A stretch of DNA of 64,000 bases, taken from Oligella urethralis DSM 7531. Lineage in GTDB: Bacteria > Pseudomonadota > Gammaproteobacteria > Burkholderiales > Burkholderiaceae_B. The translations under genes and the position numbers were made by a program. This document shows, piece by piece, positions 57,860-64,000 of the stretch (position 1 is the stretch's first letter; every line of letters begins with the position of its first letter). Where the stretch lies: NCBI RefSeq assembly GCF_000372065.1, contig NZ_AQVB01000002.1:62001-126000 (forward strand), given 5' to 3'. The notes below the pieces were generated by a model, which was not told where the DNA came from, ran no database searches, and was given only the letters and a program-made list of their open reading frames with translations.

Positions 57860-60722
57860 AGTGACGTTCCTCGCCGTGCGTGGTCAGATTTTCAATGCAG
57901 CGACCGCAAATGCCTGGGTGCTCAGGATCCTCATTAACATCCTCACGATAATGCCAACAACGTTCACATTTCTCATGGTTAGAGGCTGTAATTTCAAAGC
58001 GCGGCTCGGTACTGTCGGCAGCGGCTTGATGAAGTGTGGCGCGCGATACGATAAAGACAAAGCGTAAATCATCCGCTAAGCTCTTAAGCAACTCATAATC
58101 CTCGCCAGTCGCATAAATATCGACCTCAGCCTGTAGGGCAGAACCGATTTTACCTGCGCTGCGCACCTCCTCTAAGTCTTTATTGAGTCGTGCACGAATT
58201 TCAAGTATGCGTGCCCATTTCGCCAGTAATACGTCAGCATCCTCAATCGCAGGTAGGGTTTCAAAGACCTCGGTAAAAATAGTTAAGCCATCTGCTAGTG
58301 CCGTGTTTTTAAGGAAAGTGCGGCGCATCTCAGTCCACGCCTCCTCACATGTAAATGAGAGGATGGGGGCCATCAGTTTGACCAAGGTCATGGTGATGTA
58401 ATAAAGGGCTGTTTGCGCTGAACGACGCGCAAGGCTTTCCTTAGCCGTGGTGTAGAGGCGGTCCTTTAAAATATCCAAATAGAAAGCGCCTAAGTCCTCT
58501 GAGCAATAGATCTGCAAGCGATGCACTGCTGGGTGGAACTCATACTTGTCATAGAGTTTTTGGATATAGTCCTGCATCGTGGCCGCTGAGGCAATGGCAA
58601 AACGATCCACTTCCAGTAGCTCATCAAGGGCAACTAAATCCTTAGTCACATCAAAATCGCTGAGATTACCTAGGAGGAAGCACAGGGTATTACGAATCCG
58701 GCGATAGCTCTCAACCACACGTTTTAAGATCTGATCGGAAATCGATAACTCACCCGAGTAGTCGGTAGCCGCCGTCCATAGACGAATAATCTCTGCACCG
58801 AGGGTATCAGACACCTGCTGGGGCGCAATGACATTACCCAGGGACTTACTCATTTTGCGACCATTGCCGTCCACCACAAAGCCGTGTGTCAATAAACCGT
58901 TGTAGGGTGGACGACCATAGAGCATGGACGAGGTCAAGAGAGAAGAGTGGAACCAGCCGCGATGCTGATCCGAGCCCTCTAAGTAAAGATCGGCAGGCCA
59001 GCGTAAATCATCGGCATGGGAACCCTTGAATTCGTGGTTTTGACCGCCCATCACATGCACATGCGTGGTGCCTGAATCAAACCAGACATCTAAGGTGTCT
59101 TGGTTTTTCTCATACTGATCGGCCTCATCACCGAGGAAATCCGAAACCCTAACCGACTGCCAGATCTCGATACCTTCTTTTTCGACGAGTTTAGCAATGT
59201 CCTCTAACAGCTCAATGGTGCGAGGGTGTAATTCTCCTGTTTCCTTATGCACAAAGAATGCCATCGGTACACCCCACTGACGTTGACGCGAGAGGGTCCA
59301 GTCTGGGCGGTTGGCAATCATATTGTGCAAGCGGGCACGACCCCAGGTAGGATAGAAGTTAGTATTTTCCACGCCCTCTAAGGCGATTTCACGTAAGCTG
59401 CGAGTGTCGTCATGGGCCGTTCTGTCCATGCCAGCGAACCATTGGCTAGTAGCACGATAAATCACTGGTGTCTTATGACGCCAGCAGTGCATGTAGCTGT
59501 GGTTAAGCTTTTCGAACTTAAGCAAATTGCCAGCAGCCTTTAAGGCCTCAACAATTTTAGGATTGGCATCCCAGATTTTCATGCCGCCAAACAGGGCTAA
59601 GCTATCGGCGTAAACACCATTACCCATAACCGGGTTTAGGATCTCATCATCCTGCATACCGTATTGCTTACAACTAATAAAGTCCTCCACACCATACGCT
59701 GGTGAGGAGTGCACAATACCGGTACCAGCATCAACCGTGACATAATCGGCTAAATTAATCTTTGATAAGCGGTTGTAGCCCGGATCCATTTTTGCTAATG
59801 GATGGTAAAAGCCAATACCTTCAAGCGCTGCGCCTGTACACGTTGCTATCACTTCGCCGCTTAAACCATAAGCTGCAAGACAATCTTCATAGCGATCCTT
59901 GGCCAAGATTAATAGCTCACCACTGGCAGGGCGCGGGCTGACCTTGACTAACACATAGTCTAACTCAGGGTGTACGTTAAGCGCTTGGTTAGCAACCAGG
60001 GTCCAGGGGGTGGTGGTCCAGATAGCCACGGCGCCATCGGCAATGCTGTCAAGTCCAAAGGCCTTGGCCACTTTGTCTTTTTCAGCAAAGGGGAAGGCCA
60101 CATCAACTGCCGGATCCATGCGATCCTGATACTCTACCTCGGCTTCAGCCAGGGCTGAACCGCAATCAAAACACCAATTGACCGGTTTTAAGCCACGGAA
60201 GACGTAGCCCTTTTCGATCATTTTAGCGAGGGCACGAATCTCATCGGCTTCGTTTTGATAGTTCAGGGTGAGATAAGGATTATCCCACTGACCTAAGACA
60301 CCAAGGCGAATAAAGTCCTCGCGTTGGTTAGCGATTTGCTCCATAGCATAGGCACGTGCTTTAGCCATCATCTCTTTCGTGGCTAGGTTTTTGCCGTACT
60401 GCTTTTCGATTTGAATTTCAATCGGCATACCGTGACAGTCCCAGCCTGGCACAAACGGTGCATCAAAGCCTGACATATTGCGGCTTTTGAGAATAATATC
60501 CTTGAGAATTTTATTAACAGCGTGACCGATGTGGATACTACCATTAGCATAGGGAGGGCCATCATGCAAAATAAACTTAGGTCGACCTTTTGAGGCTTCA
60601 CGAATTGCTTCGTAGACCTTTTTTTCTTGCCATTCTTTAACCCAAACGGGTTCGCGCTTTGCTAAATTACCTCGCATGGGGAATTGGGTTCCCGGGAGGT
60701 TTAATGTATCTTTATAGTCCAT
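57852..60722 (-). CDS. ileS: Isoleucyl-tRNA synthetase
   Basis: The 956-residue class I synthetase charges tRNA-Ile and edits Val-tRNA-Ile. It has the HIGH motif (GSIHIGH, about residue 66) and the KMSKS loop ([10 protein letters not shown], about residue 618). The C-terminal zinc site (CERCWHYR ... CGRC) identifies the type 1, mupirocin-sensitive form. The ATG at 60722 ([15 protein letters not shown]) is preferred and overlaps ribF by 11 bases. An upstream start at 60740 adds six residues inside ribF. Confidence 0.97.
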   Translation of the reverse strand: MDYKDTLNLPGTQFPMRGNLAKREPVWVKEWQEKKVYEAIREASKGRPKFILHDGPPYANGSIHIGHAVNKILKDIILKSRNMSGFDAPFVPGWDCHGMPIEIQIEKQYGKNLATKEMMAKARAYAMEQIANQREDFIRLGVLGQWDNPYLTLNYQNEADEIRALAKMIEKGYVFRGLKPVNWCFDCGSALAEAEVEYQDRMDPAVDVAFPFAEKDKVAKAFGLDSIADGAVAIWTTTPWTLVANQALNVHPELDYVLVKVSPRPASGELLILAKDRYEDCLAAYGLSGEVIATCTGAALEGIGFYHPLAKMDPGYNRLSKINLADYVTVDAGTGIVHSSPAYGVEDFISCKQYGMQDDEILNPVMGNGVYADSLALFGGMKIWDANPKIVEALKAAGNLLKFEKLNHSYMHCWRHKTPVIYRATSQWFAGMDRTAHDDTRSLREIALEGVENTNFYPTWGRARLHNMIANRPDWTLSRQRQWGVPMAFFVHKETGELHPRTIELLEDIAKLVEKEGIEIWQSVRVSDFLGDEADQYEKNQDTLDVWFDSGTTHVHVMGGQNHEFKGSHADDLRWPADLYLEGSDQHRGWFHSSLLTSSMLYGRPPYNGLLTHGFVVDGNGRKMSKSLGNVIAPQQVSDTLGAEIIRLWTAATDYSGELSISDQILKRVVESYRRIRNTLCFLLGNLSDFDVTKDLVALDELLEVDRFAIASAATMQDYIQKLYDKYEFHPAVHRLQIYCSEDLGAFYLDILKDRLYTTAKESLARRSAQTALYYITMTLVKLMAPILSFTCEEAWTEMRRTFLKNTALADGLTIFTEVFETLPAIEDADVLLAKWARILEIRARLNKDLEEVRSAGKIGSALQAEVDIYATGEDYELLKSLADDLRFVFIVSRATLHQAAADSTEPRFEITASNHEKCERCWHYREDVNEDPEHPGICGRCIENLTTHGEERHYA

Positions 60723-61755
60723 GCTGATTAAAATATTCACGAGCAGTGTCCAAGTCTTGATTCATGGCACTGACTAGGGTTTCTAAATTAGGAAATTTTT
60801 CTTCGTCCCGTACATGCTGTAGGAACTCGACTGTTACTAGTTTACCGTAAGCATCGATGTTTGTATCTATCAGGTGCACTTCAAGTAGCACTTCGCCATT
60901 GGCAGTGACCGTCGGTCTGACGCCTAAACTGGCAATGCCAGCCATGGCAGGGTAATGAGCGCTTAATTGGTGCAGCGGTGACTCATGCGCTGAGGTGCTG
61001 GACGGCGCCTGAATTGTCGTAGGCGGAATCAGACCTCTGACTTTGACCACATACACCCCAGAACGAATAGCACAGTGGGGCATCAGCTTAATATTCAAGG
61101 TCGGATAGCCCAAGGTACGCCCCAGTTTTTTGCCGTGCGTGACACGACCGCTGATACTGTAAGGACGTCCTAAAAAACGATTGGCCGCTGCGATATCGCC
61201 AAAGGATAAGGCATTACGTAACTCGGTACTGGAATAGCGGATACCGTGAGAGTCATTTACATCCTCAATGGTTTCCACTTCAAAGCCATGGCGCTGACCG
61301 TAAGTGCGGAGTAAGGCGAGATCGCCCTCACGTTTATGACCGAAACGAAAATCTTGCCCCACGAGTAAATAGCGTAGTTTAAGCTGCTTGACGAGAATTT
61401 CTTCAATATAAGCAGTCGGTGAGGTATGTGCTAGTGCTTCATTAAAATGACTGAGCGAAACAAAGTCAGCGCCCAAAAGGCGTAAGCTGCAGATTTTATC
61501 TCTGAGGGTACTAATGCGTGTTGGTATTAATTCGGGACGCTTATTCAGAAGCGCAAAATACTCTCGCGGATGTGGTGTAAAGGTCATCACCCCCATCGCC
61601 AAGCCTCGTTGAGTCGCTGCTTTTTTAAGACGATAGAGGAGGCTGGCGTGGCCGCAATGGACGCCGTCAAAATTGCCAATGGTCAGGGCGGTGCCGGGAT
61701 AGTCCACCGCATCTAGGCTAAATGAGTCGGGAATAATGGTATTTTTCACGGGCAT
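60712..61755 (-). CDS. ribF: Bifunctional riboflavin kinase/FAD synthetase
   Basis: The 347-residue protein makes FMN and then FAD. The N-terminal adenylyltransferase has [17 protein letters not shown] (residues 25-41) with the nucleotidyl GxxxxGH-type motif. The C-terminal kinase shows [20 protein letters not shown] (about residue 215). An unusual insertion of roughly 20 residues (about 265-290, rich in Pro, Ser and Thr: [18 protein letters not shown]) lies within the kinase domain. It is the first gene of the series and is divergent from purN. Confidence 0.95.
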   Translation of the reverse strand: MPVKNTIIPDSFSLDAVDYPGTALTIGNFDGVHCGHASLLYRLKKAATQRGLAMGVMTFTPHPREYFALLNKRPELIPTRISTLRDKICSLRLLGADFVSLSHFNEALAHTSPTAYIEEILVKQLKLRYLLVGQDFRFGHKREGDLALLRTYGQRHGFEVETIEDVNDSHGIRYSSTELRNALSFGDIAAANRFLGRPYSISGRVTHGKKLGRTLGYPTLNIKLMPHCAIRSGVYVVKVRGLIPPTTIQAPSSTSAHESPLHQLSAHYPAMAGIASLGVRPTVTANGEVLLEVHLIDTNIDAYGKLVTVEFLQHVRDEEKFPNLETLVSAMNQDLDTAREYFNQHGL

Positions 61756-61828
61756 CAGTTTAACATGAACCGCCCCACTGGCTTGCTATAATGAAGGTTT
61801 TTCCGCACAACATTACTAGTGATTATTT

Positions 61829-62542
61829 ATGAGTTCAAGCATTGAGATGACGCTTTCTACCCGTTCGCAAGCAGCAGCGACTAAAACGCAACGCATCGTG
61901 ATTTTAATTTCTGGTCGCGGTTCTAATATGCAGTCAATCGTGCGGATGGCCCAAGCGCGCCAGGATATGGAGGTGGTGGCCGTGATCGCTAATCGTGCTG
62001 ATAGCGCTGGTTTACTGTGGGCCAAGGAGCAGGGGATTAGCACGCAGTTAGTTGCGCACCGTGACTACCCCGATCGTTTGGCTTTTGATCGCGCCTTGAT
62101 GGCGTGTATTGATAGCTATCAGCCAGATTGGGTGATTTTGGCCGGATTTATGCGTATTCTAACGGATGTTTTTGTCAGCCACTACATGGCTAAACTCATT
62201 AATATTCATCCTTCATTATTACCCTTATTTCCCGGTTTGGATACACATCAGCGAGCGTTGGAGGCCGGTTGTACCGTACATGGTAGCACGGTGCATTTTG
62301 TGACCCCCGAGTTAGATGCAGGTCCTACCATTGCGCAGTCATTGGTGCCCGTGTTGCCGAGTGATGATGAAGCGAGTTTGACGTCGCGCGTACTAGCGAT
62401 CGAGCATCAGTTGTACCCGGCGGTTATTGATTATTTAGTCAGTGGTGTTTGTTATTTAGATGAGCAAGAACAGGTGCAGTGGACTAAGCCAGCGCAGCGA
62501 TTATTTGCTCACCCTGGGTTAAAGGATTTTTTGAGTAATTAA
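61829..62542 (+). CDS. purN: Phosphoribosylglycinamide formyltransferase PurN
   Basis: The 237-residue enzyme formylates GAR with 10-formyl-THF in purine synthesis. It has SGRGSNMQSIV near the N-terminus. The catalytic Asn/His/Asp set is in INIHPSLLPLFPG and the VHFVTPELDAGPTIAQ segment. The N-terminus carries about 20 residues before the first strand, so a downstream start is possible, but the ATG at 61829 is the only plausible one. Its stop is one base before the next gene. Confidence 0.96.
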   Translation: MSSSIEMTLSTRSQAAATKTQRIVILISGRGSNMQSIVRMAQARQDMEVVAVIANRADSAGLLWAKEQGISTQLVAHRDYPDRLAFDRALMACIDSYQPDWVILAGFMRILTDVFVSHYMAKLINIHPSLLPLFPGLDTHQRALEAGCTVHGSTVHFVTPELDAGPTIAQSLVPVLPSDDEASLTSRVLAIEHQLYPAVIDYLVSGVCYLDEQEQVQWTKPAQRLFAHPGLKDFLSN

Positions 62543-62543
62543 G

Positions 62544-63908
62544 ATGGTCAAACAGAGAAAAAAGCCCACCTCAGGCCGTGTTCGTCATATTGCCGGTGGC
62601 ACTAAAGGCAGCGTTACAGCGCACCATAAAGCGCGAAGTCCGGCCGATTTTGCAACGGTACGCCTCCAGCAATTACAGCGGGTGCTGACTGAGATTTTGA
62701 AGTTTAAGCATCCTGCTGATGCGGTTTTATCCCAGTGGTTTCGAGAGCATCGTTCACTGGGTTTGCGTGACCGTGCTGAGATTGCAGAGACGGTGTTTGA
62801 TATTTTGCGACACTTGCGCCTTTATCGTCATTTTGCTCAAAGCGGTGAGGGCAGTGAGTATCGTCGTTTGGCTATCTTGGGGCTCGCTGCAACCAATGGT
62901 GAGGACTATGTTGCTGGGCTGTTGACACCCTTCGAGGCCGAGTGGTTGGCGCATGTTAAGGCCTTGCCCTTAGAGGGGATGGCGTGGGAGGTGCGTCATA
63001 GCCTGCCTGACTGGTTGGCTGCAAAGTTTCGTGATTTACCGGCTGCAGACCGTTTAGTAGAGGCTTTAAACAACAAGGCGCCTTTGGATTTGCGCGTTAA
63101 TCCCTTAAAAATTCAGCGTGATGAGGCACTTCAGTTGATGCAAGCGGCGCCCTATGCGGCAGCGGAGCCGGAGCCAAGTAAATTTTCCCCTTGGGGTATT
63201 CGTCTGGCAAATAAACCGGCGATTAACCACTGGCCTTTATTTAAGAATGGCAGTTTGGAGGTGCAGGACGAGGGTAGCCAAATTCTCTGTGCCTTGGTGG
63301 GGCCGCGGCGTAGCGATATGGTGATTGATTTTTGTGCCGGTGCCGGTGGCAAGACTTTATTACTCGGGGCGATGATGCGTTCAGCCGGTCGATTATACGC
63401 CTTTGATGTGTCCGAGGCGCGTTTAGCCAGAGCACGTCCGCGTCTGTCACGCAGTGGTTTGTCTAATGTCACCCCAGTGGTGATTGCGAATGAAAATGAT
63501 CCACGGGTTAAGCGCTTAGCAGGCAAAGCTGAACGGGTCTTGGTGGATGCGCCTTGTAGCGGCTTTGGTACCTTACGCCGTAATCCAGATATGAAGTGGC
63601 GTCAAAGTCCGGCGGCACTCGCCGAGTTATGTGACTTGCAACAGCGCATCTTGCAGAGTGCAGCGCGTTGCGTTGCACCAGGCGGGCGTTTGGTTTACTC
63701 GACCTGCAGTGTTTTGCCCGAGGAAAATGAAGCGCAAATCCAGCAGTTTTTGGCGAAGCACTCTGACTTTCGTTTGTTAAATGCTGTGACTACCTTAGGT
63801 GATCGCATTCAGGGTCTGACTAGCGAGGATGATTATTTGCGCTTAAGACCAGATGTGCACGGCACCGATGGTTTTTTTGCTGCCGTACTAGAACGGCGCT
63901 CAGCCTAA
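62544..63908 (+). CDS. RsmB/NOP-family RNA (cytosine-5) methyltransferase
   Basis: The 454-residue protein has an N-terminal NusB-like helical region (about 30-170) preceded by a basic, Lys/Arg-rich tail. A class I SAM domain follows: FCAGAGGKTLLLGA (about residue 266), the catalytic pair DAPCSGFGTLRRNPD (about 337) and STCSVLPEENE (about 392). It resembles Sun/RsmB, which methylates C967 of 16S rRNA, but the target base is not certain. It is coupled to purN. Confidence 0.9.
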   Translation: MVKQRKKPTSGRVRHIAGGTKGSVTAHHKARSPADFATVRLQQLQRVLTEILKFKHPADAVLSQWFREHRSLGLRDRAEIAETVFDILRHLRLYRHFAQSGEGSEYRRLAILGLAATNGEDYVAGLLTPFEAEWLAHVKALPLEGMAWEVRHSLPDWLAAKFRDLPAADRLVEALNNKAPLDLRVNPLKIQRDEALQLMQAAPYAAAEPEPSKFSPWGIRLANKPAINHWPLFKNGSLEVQDEGSQILCALVGPRRSDMVIDFCAGAGGKTLLLGAMMRSAGRLYAFDVSEARLARARPRLSRSGLSNVTPVVIANENDPRVKRLAGKAERVLVDAPCSGFGTLRRNPDMKWRQSPAALAELCDLQQRILQSAARCVAPGGRLVYSTCSVLPEENEAQIQQFLAKHSDFRLLNAVTTLGDRIQGLTSEDDYLRLRPDVHGTDGFFAAVLERRSA

Positions 63909-63969
63909 TCGACGACACGGTGATTTGATACAGTCGCATGTTTTTAATTAAAGGAACTCGAATTCAAAG

Positions 63970-64000
63970 ATGCTTGAGCAATTAAACCCTGAGCAACGTA
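63970..64000 (+). CDS. UvrD/Rep-type DNA helicase, N-terminal fragment
   Basis: Only ten codons are in the window, reading M-L-E-Q-L-N-P-E-Q-R, the typical start of a superfamily 1 UvrD/Rep/PcrA helicase (LNPEQR is the conserved Q-motif region). The gene order after purN and the RNA methyltransferase in Burkholderiales supports this. The call rests on a very short match. Confidence 0.6.
   Translation, partial: MLEQLNPEQR

Overview
The window is a chromosomal segment of a Gram-negative bacterium, most likely a low-GC member of the Burkholderiales (Alcaligenaceae-like; GC looks to be in the high 40s percent, judged by eye and not computed). The reasons are block gene orders known from that group: yebC-purD, purC-purE-purK-sua5, dapB-bamE beside fur, recN-nadK next to hrcA-hemH-grpE-dnaK-dnaJ, tpiA-secG-tRNA-Leu, and ribF-ileS-lspA-coaBC-dut divergent from purN-rsmB. 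A Bug-type tricarboxylate-binding protein and lipoproteins of the BamE, entericidin and DUF4136 types also fit. Genus and species cannot be fixed from the sequence alone.

Layout. 1-12.9 kb: housekeeping enzymes (YebC, HerA-like ATPase, MarR regulator with divergent quinone oxidoreductase, FBPase, aminopeptidase N, TldD, DAHP synthase, MnmA). 12.9-20.5 kb: purine genes purB and purC-E-K with a cytochrome c', a fatty-acid transporter and an entericidin-like lipoprotein between them, then the tRNA t6A enzyme TsaC/Sua5. 20.5-23.6 kb: SLC13/TrkA-C permease, two very small membrane proteins, tRNA-Cys and a small lipoprotein. 23.6-27.8 kb: a five-gene sulfur-oxidation operon with two FCSD-type flavoproteins, SoxY, SoxZ and a monohaem cytochrome c, but no soxB, soxXA or soxCD. 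27.9-42.8 kb: tRNA-Gly, cell wall and lysine synthesis, Fur, DNA repair, NAD kinase, the heat-shock block with visible sigma-32 promoters, a second quinone oxidoreductase, TpiA and SecG. 42.9-50.2 kb: an accessory stretch starting at tRNA-Leu, with a RelE/HigB-type toxin-antitoxin pair, an unknown membrane protein, a trimethylamine monooxygenase with its own promoter and operator-like palindrome, an acetyltransferase, a DUF2798 gene broken by one stop codon, a Na/Pi cotransporter and an AhpD-like protein. 50.3-55.1 kb: a DctPQM TRAP transporter, a tRNA-Met/tRNA-Arg operon and a Bug solute-binding protein. 55.1-64 kb: dut, dedA, coaBC, lspA, ileS, ribF, then purN, an RNA methyltransferase and the first codons of a UvrD-type helicase.

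How the parts fit. The most distinctive system is the sulfur operon. All five products are predicted to be exported: both flavoproteins and SoxY carry twin-arginine signals, the cytochrome has a Sec signal, and SoxZ would travel with SoxY. One flavoprotein (FccB) has all the cysteines of classical flavocytochrome c sulfide dehydrogenase. The other has lost the cysteine that binds FAD covalently but keeps the redox disulfide. SoxY ends in GACGM instead of the usual GGCGG. A near-consensus sigma-70 promoter with an inverted repeat just upstream of its -35 box precedes the operon. I infer a reduced, SoxB-independent periplasmic sulfide or persulfide oxidation route that uses SoxYZ as a carrier. 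The second accessory theme is nutrient use: oxidation of trimethylamine to TMAO, TRAP and Bug uptake of organic acids, and short-chain fatty-acid transport. No CRISPR array, rRNA, intact insertion sequence or prophage was seen.
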